NCBI RefSeq assembly: GCF_023703325.1
Contig: NZ_JAMQGM010000011.1
Location: 23,768-87,767 of the forward strand
Reading direction: 5' to 3'
DNA: 64,000 bases
DNA from: Streptomyces meridianus
GTDB lineage: Bacteria; Actinomycetota; Actinomycetes; Streptomycetales; Streptomycetaceae
Positions 8,213 through 17,042 of the stretch are shown one piece after another. Each line of letters starts with the position of its first letter. Within the stretch, counting starts at the first letter, position 1. The notes under the pieces were generated by a model. That model saw only the letters and a program-made list of their open reading frames with translations, did not search any database and had not been told where the DNA came from. The translations under genes and the position numbers were made by a program.

Positions 8213-9742
8213 TTACGAGCATTCCGCCGCCGCGCCGCCCCGCAGGTGCCCGAGGACCGAACGCACCGCGCGTTCCACGGCGTTGCGCGCCCCCTCGGTG
8301 TGGTCGAGCGTCTCGAACCCGTGGTGCCCGCCCGGTACGTCGATCACCTCCACATCGGCCCCGCTCTCCTTCGCTGCGGTCAGGAACTCCTCAACCGTCA
8401 CCGCGAACTCCGGCCGCTCCAGCTCCACCCGGGTCAGCACCACCGGCAGACGTCCAGCGGTACGCACCGCGTCCACCGGCCGGAACCGGGAGTCGCCGAG
8501 CCCCCAGTTGGGCAGCGGCGCGAGCACGGGATAACTCGCCGCCACACACCGCAGCCATGGCGGGGGCGCGGCGAGCACATCCGCAGCCAGGAGCCCACCA
8601 CCGGAGAAGTACCAGAGGGCGATCCGTTCCCCGTCGACCCGCGGGTCGGCCCGGACGAGTGCGACCGCCTCGGCCACGTCGTCCGCAGCGCGCCCGTGGT
8701 CGGCAAGACCGTGCAGTCGGTGATCCACGGTCACGCCGACAACTCCCAGACTCGCTGCGTACCGGCCGTAACCGGTGAAGGCCGGCCAGTCCCGCGGTGT
8801 CGGGTGCGTGCCGGCGGGGAGCGGCCCGCCGTGGACGAACACCACGGCCGGACAGGGACGGTCGCTGTCCGGCAGATGAAAATCGATCCGGCCCGTCCGC
8901 TCGCGCCGTCGCTGCGGTACGTCCAGCAGGAACGGCCGGAGGTGGCCGGGGATTTCGCCGGCCACCCCGTCGAGTCGGCGTCCCTCGCCGTCCGCGGCTC
9001 GGAGCAGCAGCTCGGCCAGCTCGTCGGGGCAGGAAAGCATCGGCCAGTGGCCGGTGCCGATTTCGAGGAGCCGCACGCCCCGGTCGGCGAGTTCCCGCAG
9101 GGCCGGGTCCCCGAACCGCAGCCGGGCTTCGACCATCGCGATGCTCGATCCGTTGGCGGTGCAGAGGATGCCGGTCGCCGGCAGGCCGGACACCGCCTCC
9201 GACAGCCGGAGCGGCCGGGTGAGGGTGCCCACCGGCTGAGGAGCAGCCAGGCGACTCAGCCGGGCCAGCGCATCGGCGGGGACACCCGCGGTGCTGCCCC
9301 ACCGCTCCCAGTCGCCACCGGCCGGCGGCATGACCCGCCAGTCCTCCTCGACCGGCCCGTCCCGGCTCAACAGGCGTTCACACAGGGCCTGATCGGGCAG
9401 CAGGGCCAGGGCGGTGTCGCCGTCCCGGGGACTGCCGACGTCCAGGTGAACGATCCGTGCGATCCGCTCCGGGCGCCGGCCGGCGGCGCCGAGCACCGGG
9501 TGGATCCCGTAGCCATGACCGACGACCACCACCTCGGGCGTGTCCACGTGGTCGATCAGCTGCACCAGATCCTGGACGTGGGTCTCCACATCGGTGGCGG
9601 GGCCCGCCAGATGGCGCCGGTCGCCCATGCCCGTGAGCGTCGCCGGGTGCACCTCGGCCCCCGACGCGCGCAGCCTGGCTGCCGCCTCCCGCCAGATCCA
9701 GCCGCCGGTGCAGGTCTCCGACACCAGAACGAATGCCGTCAT
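8213..9742 (-). CDS. Tandem alpha/beta-hydrolase, N-terminal domain without nucleophile
   Basis: 509 residues from the ATG at 9742 (GAGGAGG about 8 nt upstream). Two alpha/beta-hydrolase domains are fused. Domain 1 (about 1-245) looks like a small esterase of the SABP2/hydroxynitrile-lyase type, with FVLVSETCTGGWIW, a nucleophile elbow VGHGYG and GTGHWPM. The elbow serine is glycine (G77). Domain 2 (about 275-509) has the oxyanion HGG (residues 305-307), a serine at S380 in WYFSGGG and the histidine segment GGHHGFE (H473/H474), so it could be catalytic. The gene is transcribed from a MerR-type promoter at 9803-9833 and faces a MerR regulator. The substrate is unknown. Confidence 0.75.
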   Translation of the reverse strand: MTAFVLVSETCTGGWIWREAAARLRASGAEVHPATLTGMGDRRHLAGPATDVETHVQDLVQLIDHVDTPEVVVVGHGYGIHPVLGAAGRRPERIARIVHLDVGSPRDGDTALALLPDQALCERLLSRDGPVEEDWRVMPPAGGDWERWGSTAGVPADALARLSRLAAPQPVGTLTRPLRLSEAVSGLPATGILCTANGSSIAMVEARLRFGDPALRELADRGVRLLEIGTGHWPMLSCPDELAELLLRAADGEGRRLDGVAGEIPGHLRPFLLDVPQRRRERTGRIDFHLPDSDRPCPAVVFVHGGPLPAGTHPTPRDWPAFTGYGRYAASLGVVGVTVDHRLHGLADHGRAADDVAEAVALVRADPRVDGERIALWYFSGGGLLAADVLAAPPPWLRCVAASYPVLAPLPNWGLGDSRFRPVDAVRTAGRLPVVLTRVELERPEFAVTVEEFLTAAKESGADVEVIDVPGGHHGFETLDHTEGARNAVERAVRSVLGHLRGGAAAECS

Positions 9743-9802
9743 CACACGCCTCCTCGCCTGCCGTCCTCCGCGTTCCGGCCCGGTGCGGGCCGCGCTCGCC
9801 GT

Positions 9803-9833
9803 ACCGTAGGAACTCCCCCTGAGGGAGGTTCAA
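9803..9833 (-). promoter_or_regulatory. MerR-type promoter with 19-bp spacer for the tandem hydrolase
   Basis: On the minus strand the -35 TTGAAC (9828-9833) and -10 TACGGT (9803-9808) are separated by exactly 19 bp. The spacer carries an imperfect palindrome spanning 9810-9831 (GAACTCCC...GGGAGGTTC). An over-long spacer holding a CTCCC/GGGAG dyad is the hallmark of promoters activated by MerR proteins through DNA distortion. It lies between the hydrolase and the divergent MerR gene, whose own Shine-Dalgarno (GGGAGG) is part of the dyad, so autoregulation is likely. Confidence 0.75.
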
Positions 9834-9837
9834 GCCT

Positions 9838-10821
9838 GTGGTTCAGGACGGCACATGGAGCATCGGTGAGCTCGCCGAGCAGGCGGGTGTCACGGTCAAG
9901 AGCGTCCGCTTCTACTCGGACCGCGGCCTGTTGCCCGAGGCGGCCCGCAGCTCAGGTGGCCACCGTCGGTACGGCCCGGAGGCGCTGGACCGGCTCCGTC
10001 TGATCCGCTCCTTGCGGACGCTGGACCTGCGGGTCCCGGACGTGGGCCGGATCCTGGAGCAGGAGGACGCCTTCGAGGAGGTCGTCGCCGCGCATCTGCG
10101 GGAGCTCGGCTCCCGACGCGCCGCCCTGCTGTGGCGGGAGGCCGCCCTCCAGTTGCTCCGGGACTCCACGCCCCGGGAACGCGCCGAGAGGCTGTCGCTG
10201 ATCGGCGCCCTGTCCGTCCCGCCCAGCACGGACGCCCCGGCCCGCTTCTGGCGGAGATGGCTCCCCCCGCGGCTCCCGGCCCGGGTGGTCTCCGCGGTCG
10301 TCGAACAGGCCGTTCCGCAGCCGCCCGCGGATCCGACACCGGCCCAGGTCCTGGCGTTCGCACGACTCCACGCCTTCGTCTCCCGGGACTGCCGGGGCAC
10401 CGACCGCGGCCAGCCCGAGGCGCACCGGGCCGACAAGGGCTACCGTCCTGCCGTGCTCTACGAGGGTCTCGGCGAGGCCTTCGCGCTGGCGGCGCAGGAC
10501 CTGCGGGCCCGGCGGCCACCTCACGAGGGTGAGGCACTCGACTGCTTCGTCTCCGCCTACGCCGTCTCGCACGCCGCACGCGACACACCGGCCTTCCGCC
10601 GCCGGCTCAGCGGCCAGCTCGCCGCAGATCCCCGTATCGACCTCTATTGGGAGCTCGTCGCAGAACTGTCCGGCCCCTCGGAACCGACTGCCGGGGCCGC
10701 GCACGACTGGCTCCACGCAGCCCTGGACACTCAGGTGAACCGCATCGGGCAGGGGCAGCGGGACCGCGGTGGCAGCAGCACAGGCCGTGCCCGAGGCCAT
10801 GGCCGAGAACGTTCTTCCTGA
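9838..10821 (+). CDS. MerR-family transcriptional regulator
   Basis: 327-residue regulator with an N-terminal MerR DNA-binding domain at about residues 5-75 (WSIGELAEQAGVTVKSVRFY, then GLLPEAARSSGGHRRYG and the LRLIRSLRTLDLRVPDV helix). The remaining 230 residues are helical and contain no recognised ligand-binding family. The last 25 are low-complexity Arg/Gly/Ser. The GTG start at 9838 is the only reasonable one. It is divergent from the tandem hydrolase across a 95-bp gap holding a typical MerR promoter, so it most likely activates that gene in response to an unknown effector. Confidence 0.8.
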   Translation: MVQDGTWSIGELAEQAGVTVKSVRFYSDRGLLPEAARSSGGHRRYGPEALDRLRLIRSLRTLDLRVPDVGRILEQEDAFEEVVAAHLRELGSRRAALLWREAALQLLRDSTPRERAERLSLIGALSVPPSTDAPARFWRRWLPPRLPARVVSAVVEQAVPQPPADPTPAQVLAFARLHAFVSRDCRGTDRGQPEAHRADKGYRPAVLYEGLGEAFALAAQDLRARRPPHEGEALDCFVSAYAVSHAARDTPAFRRRLSGQLAADPRIDLYWELVAELSGPSEPTAGAAHDWLHAALDTQVNRIGQGQRDRGGSSTGRARGHGRERSS

Positions 10822-10873
10822 GCTGATGCCACGTCACTAACCTGCTGCACGCTCATTTCGGAAGGGGCTGCCT

Positions 10874-12073
10874 GTGGACACCGATGAACCGGTCGACCTG
10901 ACCTCCCTGGGTGAGGACTTCGTCCGCAATCCCTATCCGGTCTACGCCGCACTCCGGAAGCGCGGCCCGGTGCACCGGGTCAGGATCCCCGACTGCCCCG
11001 AGGCCTGGCTCGTCGTCGGATACGACGCGGCGCGCGCCGCCTTCGCCGACCCGCGGCTGTCCAAGGACTGGCGCAACGCCTCCCCGGAACTCGGCCTGGT
11101 GAACGTGGCCGCCGGATCGCACATGCTCAACTCGGACCCGCCCCGGCACGAGCGCCTCCGCAAGCTCGTCGCCAAGGAGTTCACCTCGCGGCGCGTCGAC
11201 AAACTGCAACCCCAGGTCCAGGCGATCACCGACGAACTCCTCGACGCCATGCTCGCCCGGCCGGACGGCCGAGCGGACCTTGTCGACGCGCTCTCCTTCC
11301 CGCTGCCGATGTCCGTCATCTGCGAGCTGCTGGGAGTCCCCTTCCTCGACCGGGAGTCCTTCCGGACCTGGCCGAACGAGGCCGTGGGCGCCCAGGACCC
11401 GGCCCGGCGCAAGGCCGCCGCAGAAGCCGCATCCCGCTACCTCGCCCAGCTGCTCGAGGACAAGCGCAGGCGCCCCGGCGACGACCTGCTGAGTGCCCTG
11501 ATCCGCACCACCGACGAGGACGGCGACCGGCTCTCCACCGACGAACTCATGGGCACGGTCTGGCTGCTGCTCGTCGCCGGGCACGAGACCACCGTCAACC
11601 TCATCTCCAACGGCGTCCTCGCCCTGCTCACCCATCCCGGCCAACTGGACGCCCTGCGTGCGGACATGAGCCTGCTGCCGTCCGCGGTGGAGGAGATGCT
11701 GCGCTGGGAGGGCCCTGTCGAGACCCCGACCTACCGCTTCACCACCGCCCCCGTCGAGATCGGGGGCACGGTGATTCCCGGGGACGGCAGGCTGGTACTG
11801 ATGGCCATGGCCGACGCCGACCGCGACCCCGCCCGCTTCCCGGAACCTGACCGGTTCGACATCCGGCGCAATGCCCAGGGCCACATCGCCTTCGGCCACG
11901 GCATCCACTACTGCCTCGGTGCGCCGCTCGCCCGGCTCGAGGCCGGAGTCGCCATCGGAACCCTCCTCGGTCGCTGTCCCGAACTGCGGCTCGACGCCCA
12001 CCCCGCGGCCCTCACCTGGCGTCCCGGCATGCTCATCCGGGGCCCGCAGTCCCTGCCGGTGCGCTTCGGTTAG
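10874..12073 (+). CDS. Cytochrome P450
   Basis: 399-residue soluble bacterial P450 of the CYP105/107 type. The I-helix oxygen-activation motif AGHETT is at 235-240, the K-helix ExxR in EEMLR at 273-277, and the heme-ligand loop FGHGIHYCLG at 340-349 with Cys347 as thiolate ligand. LNSDPPRHERLRKLV is the usual C-helix. The GTG at 10874 is preceded by GGAAGGGG about 7 nt away. No ferredoxin or ferredoxin reductase gene is adjacent, so electrons must come from elsewhere. The substrate cannot be predicted. It follows the MerR gene on the same strand after 52 bp and might be co-transcribed. Confidence 0.92.
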   Translation: MDTDEPVDLTSLGEDFVRNPYPVYAALRKRGPVHRVRIPDCPEAWLVVGYDAARAAFADPRLSKDWRNASPELGLVNVAAGSHMLNSDPPRHERLRKLVAKEFTSRRVDKLQPQVQAITDELLDAMLARPDGRADLVDALSFPLPMSVICELLGVPFLDRESFRTWPNEAVGAQDPARRKAAAEAASRYLAQLLEDKRRRPGDDLLSALIRTTDEDGDRLSTDELMGTVWLLLVAGHETTVNLISNGVLALLTHPGQLDALRADMSLLPSAVEEMLRWEGPVETPTYRFTTAPVEIGGTVIPGDGRLVLMAMADADRDPARFPEPDRFDIRRNAQGHIAFGHGIHYCLGAPLARLEAGVAIGTLLGRCPELRLDAHPAALTWRPGMLIRGPQSLPVRFG

Positions 12074-12137
12074 GCAGGCCTGGGAAGGCGACGGTCCGGG
12101 TTCCGTACCGGGCAAACCCGTTGCATGCCCGGGTCCG

Positions 12138-12914
12138 GTGGCGGACAGTGGCCGGGTGGAGCAGCTCGGGAAGATCGTCCCGCTCGTCGACGACGTGCTG
12201 GGACCTGAGGTCATCGGCATGTACCTGCACGGGTCCTCCGTACTGGGCGGCCTGAGACCGGCCAGCGACGTGGATGTGCTCGTCGTGGCGCGTCGGAGCA
12301 TGGACGAGCAGGAACGACGGGCGCTCGTCGGGTCGTTGCTCGCGACGTCGGGGTCCGTCAACGGTGCCCGGCCCGTCGAGCTCACCGTGGTGACCCGGCG
12401 CGAGGTGTGCCCGTGGCGGTACCCCCCGGTCGGCGACTTCCTGTACGGCGAGTGGCTGCGCGGGGAATTCGAGGCAGGAGTCGTGCCGCAGCCGGTGCCC
12501 ATGCCGGATCTGGCCGTGGGGATCACGTCGGTGCTGGCCGGTGACCGTCCGCTGGCCGGCCCGCCACCGGCGCAGGTCCTCGCCCCCGTCCCGCAGACCG
12601 ACCTGGTCCGCGCAAGCCTGGCCGGTGTCCCCGGCCTGCTCGACGACCTCGACGGCGACACCCGCAACGTCCTGCTGACCCTTGCTCGCATCTGGTGCAC
12701 GCTCGCCACGGCTGAGATCAGGACGAAGGACGCCGCGGCCGACTGGGCCCTGGCCCGCCTGCCCGCCGAGCACCGCCCGGTCCTGGCCCATGCCAGGGAG
12801 CTCTACCTGCGCTGCCGGTACTCCGAGGAGAGCTGGAGCGCCGCGTTGAGGGAACAGGTGCGTCCTCACGCGGACGCCGTGCTCGCCCGGATCGACCGGT
12901 TGTCGCGCCGCTGA
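12138..12914 (+). CDS. AadA-like aminoglycoside nucleotidyltransferase
   Basis: Probable O-nucleotidyltransferase related to ANT(3'')/AadA. The polymerase-beta-type catalytic motif is YLHGSSVLGGLRPASDVDVLVV, cited here only as the GS...DVD pattern near residues 30-50. VELTVVTR supplies a further expected strand and acid, and the C-terminal helical domain includes TRNVLLTLARIWCTLATAEIRTKDAAADWAL as in AadA. The length (258 aa) matches the family. GTG at 12138 or 12156 could both be the start; neither has a strong Shine-Dalgarno. Chromosomal Streptomyces members are common, and actual resistance to spectinomycin or streptomycin is not demonstrated by sequence. Confidence 0.75.
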   Translation: MADSGRVEQLGKIVPLVDDVLGPEVIGMYLHGSSVLGGLRPASDVDVLVVARRSMDEQERRALVGSLLATSGSVNGARPVELTVVTRREVCPWRYPPVGDFLYGEWLRGEFEAGVVPQPVPMPDLAVGITSVLAGDRPLAGPPPAQVLAPVPQTDLVRASLAGVPGLLDDLDGDTRNVLLTLARIWCTLATAEIRTKDAAADWALARLPAEHRPVLAHARELYLRCRYSEESWSAALREQVRPHADAVLARIDRLSRR

Positions 12915-13061
12915 GCTCCGCAGCCGACGGAGTCGGTCCGATGACGGCATGCAGGCGTGTCCGGTGAACTCGTCCTGCCCCGGGTGAGTCGGCGCATCAG
13001 CCGCCCGGCGGCCGCCTCCGATGGGGTGGTCTCGAGGTCCCGGGGGGGGCGCCGATGCGCT

Positions 13062-14018
13062 TCAGCCGGTCGGGGCCGCCAACAGATCGGACGGGTCGGT
13101 GTTGGCCCCGCAGAGCACCACGCAGACCCGCTCGCCGGTTGCCGGCTCGTAGGCGCCGGAGGTGATCGCGGCCATCGCGGTGCCGGCCGCGTGCTCGACA
13201 ACGAGACGCCGCTCGTTCCACAGCGTCTGCCGTGCCGCGACGACGGCCTCGTCGCTGACGAGTACCGAGCGCACATCGCCGTCGCGGGCCAGCTCCAGGG
13301 CGGTCGGGGAAGCCCGCCGGGCGCCGAGCGAATCGGCCGCCACGGACTGCACCGGGACGTCCACCACCTGCCCGGCCCCGATCGCCGCGTTCAGCGCCCG
13401 GCAGTTCTGCGGCTCCACTGCCACGATCCGCACCCCCAGGTGGGCGGCGGCCGCCGCACACCCGGCGAACAGACCGCCCCCGCCGACCGCGACGACCACC
13501 GTGTCCACCTCGGGCATCCGGTGGTGGATCTCGGTCATCAGCGTGCCGGCCCCGGCCGCGATCAGCGGATGGTCGTAGGCGTGCGAGGAGAGGGCACCGG
13601 TCTGCCGCGCGAACCGTTGGGAGGCCTCGAGAGCCTCGGCATACTCCTGCCCGGCCTGGTGCACCACCGCTCCCCGGGCGCGCAGCGCCGCGACCTTCAC
13701 CGCGGGCGCGGTCTCCGGTACGAACACGTTGGCCGGGACGCCGTACCGGGCCGCCGCCCAGGCACAGGCCAGCCCGGCGTTGCCGCCCGAGGCGATCACG
13801 ATCCCGGCCGCGGGCAGGGTGCCGGCTTCCCGGTGCGCCGCAGTGAAGTTGGCCGCCCCGCGCGCCTTGAAGGACCCGGTGTGCTGGAGGAACTCCAGGG
13901 CGAGCCGGACCTCGGCCCCGGTGCTCGCGGGTCCGGCCGGCGTGAGGACGACGGGGCGGGTGTGCCCGGCGATGCGGTCGCCCGCAGCCTTCACGTCTTC
14001 GTGCTGGATCACGGCCAT
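13062..14018 (-). CDS. Threonine/serine dehydratase (PLP fold type II)
   Basis: 318 residues from the ATG at 14018 (MAVIQHEDVKAAGDRI); an upstream frame adds 25 residues without coding character. Fold-type II signatures are intact: the PLP lysine in TGSFKARGA (K51), the substrate loop ASGGNAGLA, the phosphate-binding VVAVGGGGLFAG and the C-terminal VVLCGANTD. Substrate is likely threonine or serine, giving 2-oxobutyrate or pyruvate and ammonia. The absence of an ACT regulatory domain points to a catabolic enzyme. It is convergent with the AadA-like gene. The last residue before PLP ring contact (CGAN in place of CGGN/CSG) is within normal variation. Confidence 0.87.
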   Translation of the reverse strand: MAVIQHEDVKAAGDRIAGHTRPVVLTPAGPASTGAEVRLALEFLQHTGSFKARGAANFTAAHREAGTLPAAGIVIASGGNAGLACAWAAARYGVPANVFVPETAPAVKVAALRARGAVVHQAGQEYAEALEASQRFARQTGALSSHAYDHPLIAAGAGTLMTEIHHRMPEVDTVVVAVGGGGLFAGCAAAAAHLGVRIVAVEPQNCRALNAAIGAGQVVDVPVQSVAADSLGARRASPTALELARDGDVRSVLVSDEAVVAARQTLWNERRLVVEHAAGTAMAAITSGAYEPATGERVCVVLCGANTDPSDLLAAPTG

Positions 14019-14256
14019 GCGGGTGGGCCCCCTGGGTCTCGACGTCCGGCCGGACGGAGACGGGGCGCCGTACGCCGGCGGCCCGTCCGGCACGCTGGGC
14101 GCCCACCACTCTAGGGTTCTCCCATACGCACGGTGCCGCCGGTGCCTCGGCGATCCGGTCCAGCGGCAGCACCGTGCCGTCCAGGATCACGAACGCCTTC
14201 CCGGCGGCGACGCGTGCGGCGTCCCGGAAGTCGGGAGCCCGGAGTTCACCCGCGGT

Positions 14257-14844
14257 TCACGGGGTGGCGGTGGACACCACATACACCGTCGGGTGCGAGG
14301 GATTCCCGAGATCGACGGCGATCCGGTGGTCCGGCTGGGGGTCGGGCTGCGGGTGCGCCGTTCCGGCCCACCGGGAGCCGGAGCCGATGTTCCAGCCGAC
14401 CACGGCGGCGTTCCGTTCGGTGACGGCCTGCCGGTCCTTGCGCAGGTCGGACCGGCTGGTCCCGATGTTGTGCAGGAAGGTGTCGAGGCCCTCGTCGGTC
14501 GTCGTGAACTGCACGTAGAGCCGGCTGACCTTCCACGTGTTCGTCTCGTAGAAGGCGACGTTCTTCGAGTAGCGCGGTATCGGCACGTCGTAGATGCGGC
14601 GCTGGACGCGGGAGGGCCAGTCGGCGGTGAGCCCGGTGGCCGCGGCCTTGCGGGCCTTGTCCTTTCCGCTGTCACGGCTCTGCTGAGCGGAGACCACGAG
14701 GTAGCCGGTCGGGATCCCGATGAGGAGTACGACGACGAGCAGGGTGACCAGACGCCGCCGGGTGGTCGTGGTGCTGCCCGGCTGGGGGGCGCCCGGTGGC
14801 GGGGCCTGGTGCGGCACCGAGGGGCGCGGATCGGCCGACGTCAT
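14257..14844 (-). CDS. Membrane-anchored hypothetical protein
   Basis: 195-residue protein of unknown function. A proline-rich cytoplasmic N-terminus (about 1-30) and an arginine triplet lead into one transmembrane helix at about 31-50 (LVTLLVVVLLIGIPTGYLVV). The rest, about 140 residues, would be extracellular. It has YDVPIPRYSKNVAFYETNTW, LYVQFTTTDEGLDTFL, a tryptophan-rich centre and a C-terminal strand pattern ending HPTVYVVSTATP. The start overlaps the ROK kinase stop (ATGA), so it is translationally coupled and transcribed with that gene. The context is the sugar operon upstream, but nothing in the sequence indicates a sugar-related role. Confidence 0.65.
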   Translation of the reverse strand: MTSADPRPSVPHQAPPPGAPQPGSTTTTRRRLVTLLVVVLLIGIPTGYLVVSAQQSRDSGKDKARKAAATGLTADWPSRVQRRIYDVPIPRYSKNVAFYETNTWKVSRLYVQFTTTDEGLDTFLHNIGTSRSDLRKDRQAVTERNAAVVGWNIGSGSRWAGTAHPQPDPQPDHRIAVDLGNPSHPTVYVVSTATP

Positions 14845-15983
14845 GCAAGTCCTCCAGCGGACGACTCGGAGGCCGCCCGTGCGTAGCGTTCGTGGCGCTC
14901 GACACGCCTGCGGTTGGCACGGCGGAAGCGCCGGGCGATCAGCCGTGCGAGGTCGGCGGCTCCGACCAGCCCGGCCTCGTTGCCGAGCTGCGCTTTGACG
15001 ATCCGCGCCTCCGGCCGGTAGCCGCGGCCCGTGAGATGGCGGCGGAAGGCGTCGCGGGCGGGGCCGAGCAGCAGGTCGTCGGCCGCGCTGACGCCGCCTC
15101 CGACGACGAAGCAGGCCGGGTCGAGGGCGGCGGCGAGGTTGGCGATGCCCACCCCGAGCCACTGGCCGATGTCCTGGAGGAGTTCGATGCACATGGCATC
15201 GCCCTGGCGGGCCAGCTCGGTGATGAGGGGGCCGGTGATGTCGGGGATGTGCCCGCCGACCCGTTCGATGATCCCGTAGGCGACGGGCGAGTCGGCGGCA
15301 GCCAGTTCGCGCGCCTCGCGGACCAGGGCGTTGCCCGAGCTGTACTGCTCCCAGCAGCCGCGGTTGCCGCAGGGGCAGCGGTGTCCGCCCGGGACGACCT
15401 GCATGTGGCCGAACTCGCCGGCCACCCCGTAGCGGCCGCGCTTGACCTGGCCGTCCTCCAGGATGGCGCCGCCGATGCCGGTGCCGAGGGTGATCATGAC
15501 GAGATGGTCCTGGCCGCGGCCCGCCCCGAAGCGCCACTCGGCCCAGGCGGCGGTGTTGGCGTCGTTGTCGACCATGACCGGTACGGCGAGGCGGGCGGCG
15601 AGCGCGTCGCGCAGCGGCTCGTCGCGCCAGGACAGGTGCGGTGCGAACAGGACGCGGGAGCGGTTGGCGTCGACCCAGCCGGCGGCGCCGATGCCCACGG
15701 CGTGCACGTCGTGCCGGTCGGAGAGGTCGAGGACGAGCTCGACGATGGTGTCCTCGACGACCTTGGGGCTCTTCGACTTGTCGGGGGTCTCGCTGCGCAT
15801 GCGTTCCAGGATGTTGCCGTCGGCGTCGACGACCCCGGCGGCGACCTTCGTGCCGCCGATGTCGATGCCGACCGTGGGCACCCGGGGCGCGGCGAGATGG
15901 GAGCGGCGCTCCCTGGAACCGATGGTGCGCAGCACGGTGGCGCGGGCCGTTCCGCGTGACGCCTGCTCGCGGAAGGTGCTCAT
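14841..15983 (-). CDS. ROK-family sugar kinase (glucokinase-like)
   Basis: 380-residue ROK protein without an N-terminal helix-turn-helix, hence an enzyme rather than a repressor. The ATP-binding DIGGTK is at 41-46, the catalytic aspartate is in VDNDAN (N140/D141), EFGHM is at 190-194, and the zinc motif GHRCPCGNRGCWEQ supplies H201, C203, C205 and C210. A basic 30-residue tail follows (RRFRRANRRRVERHERY). It is downstream of an ABC importer for a ribose- or inositol-like sugar on the same strand after a 246-bp gap and probably phosphorylates the imported sugar. The true substrate (glucose, allose, N-acetylmannosamine or other) is not determined by the motifs. Confidence 0.85.
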   Translation of the reverse strand: MSTFREQASRGTARATVLRTIGSRERRSHLAAPRVPTVGIDIGGTKVAAGVVDADGNILERMRSETPDKSKSPKVVEDTIVELVLDLSDRHDVHAVGIGAAGWVDANRSRVLFAPHLSWRDEPLRDALAARLAVPVMVDNDANTAAWAEWRFGAGRGQDHLVMITLGTGIGGAILEDGQVKRGRYGVAGEFGHMQVVPGGHRCPCGNRGCWEQYSSGNALVREARELAAADSPVAYGIIERVGGHIPDITGPLITELARQGDAMCIELLQDIGQWLGVGIANLAAALDPACFVVGGGVSAADDLLLGPARDAFRRHLTGRGYRPEARIVKAQLGNEAGLVGAADLARLIARRFRRANRRRVERHERYARAASESSAGGLA

Positions 15984-16229
15984 CGGTCCGCCTCGCGGCC
16001 CTGAGCGGCGCGGAGGGCCGCCGGGGTTCCGGGCCTGCGGCCGTGGCGGTCGCTGCGGGTGCGTGCTGGCAAGAGTCGTCGTCCCTGCGGAGTCTGGGGC
16101 GGCGGGCCGCCCGGGCTGGCACGGTTCTGGGCGGGTTGGTCCCGCCGTGCGATTGTGCCTCACCGGCGCGGGGCGGCGCATGGTGGCAGGGCGGCCCCGG
16201 ACCCGGCCGGGCCGGATCCGGGACACGGG

Positions 16230-17042
16230 TCAGTCCCCGGCGACGTCCTCTGCGAGGTGCTCCGGCACGGGCGCCCGCTCGAGCTCGTGGCTGAGCTGCT
16301 CGAGCTCGCTGCCCCCCGACATCTGGCGGGTGAGCTCGTCGAGGGTGATGCCGTCCTTGGCGTGGCTGCCTGCCATGGCACCGCGCTTGAGGAGGACGAA
16401 GCGGTCCCCGACCAGGTACGCGTGGTGCGGGTTGTGGGTGATGAGGACCACGCCGAGGCCGGCGTCACGGGCCGCCGCGACGTACTTCAGGACGACTCCG
16501 GACTGCTTGACGCCCAGGGCGGCCGTCGGCTCGTCGAGCACGAGCACCCTGGCGCCGAAGTGGACGGCACGGGCGATGGCCACGCACTGCCGCTCGCCGC
16601 CGGAGAGGGTGCCGATCGGCTGGTCGACGTCCCGGAGGTCGATACCCATCCGCAGCAGCGCGGAGCGGGTCGTCTCCCGCATCGTCGCGACGTCGAGGCG
16701 CCGGAAGGGGCCCGCGCCCTTGCGGGGTTCCGAGCCGAGGAAGAAGTTCCGCCAGACCGGCATGAGGGGGACGACGGCCAGGTCCTGGTAGACCGTGGCG
16801 ATGCCGCGGTCCAGGGCCTCGCGGGGTGAGGAGAGCACGGTCTCCTCACCCTCCACGGAGAGGACGCCGGCGTCGTGCCGGTGCAGACCGGCAATGATCT
16901 TGATCAGGGTGGACTTGCCGGCGCCGTTGTCACCGAGGACGCAGGTGATCTCCCCGGCGTGGACCTCCAGGGACACGTCGTCGAGTGCCCGGACGTTGCC
17001 GTAGGACTTGCTGACCGCGGTCAGCTCGACCAGTGCGCTCAC
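16230..17042 (-). CDS. Sugar ABC transporter ATP-binding protein (single domain)
   Basis: 270-residue ATPase energising a carbohydrate (CUT2-like) importer. Walker [10 protein letters not shown] is at 37-45, the Q-loop glutamine at Q86, signature LSGGERQ at 146-152, Walker B VLVLDEP at 167-172 and switch histidine H203. RbsA-type CUT2 ATPases are usually fused duplicates of about 500 residues, whereas this one has a single ABC domain, a form also common in actinobacteria. The GTG start overlaps the permease stop (GTGA). The operon order is binding protein, permease, ATPase. Confidence 0.92.
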   Translation of the reverse strand: MSALVELTAVSKSYGNVRALDDVSLEVHAGEITCVLGDNGAGKSTLIKIIAGLHRHDAGVLSVEGEETVLSSPREALDRGIATVYQDLAVVPLMPVWRNFFLGSEPRKGAGPFRRLDVATMRETTRSALLRMGIDLRDVDQPIGTLSGGERQCVAIARAVHFGARVLVLDEPTAALGVKQSGVVLKYVAAARDAGLGVVLITHNPHHAYLVGDRFVLLKRGAMAGSHAKDGITLDELTRQMSGGSELEQLSHELERAPVPEHLAEDVAGD

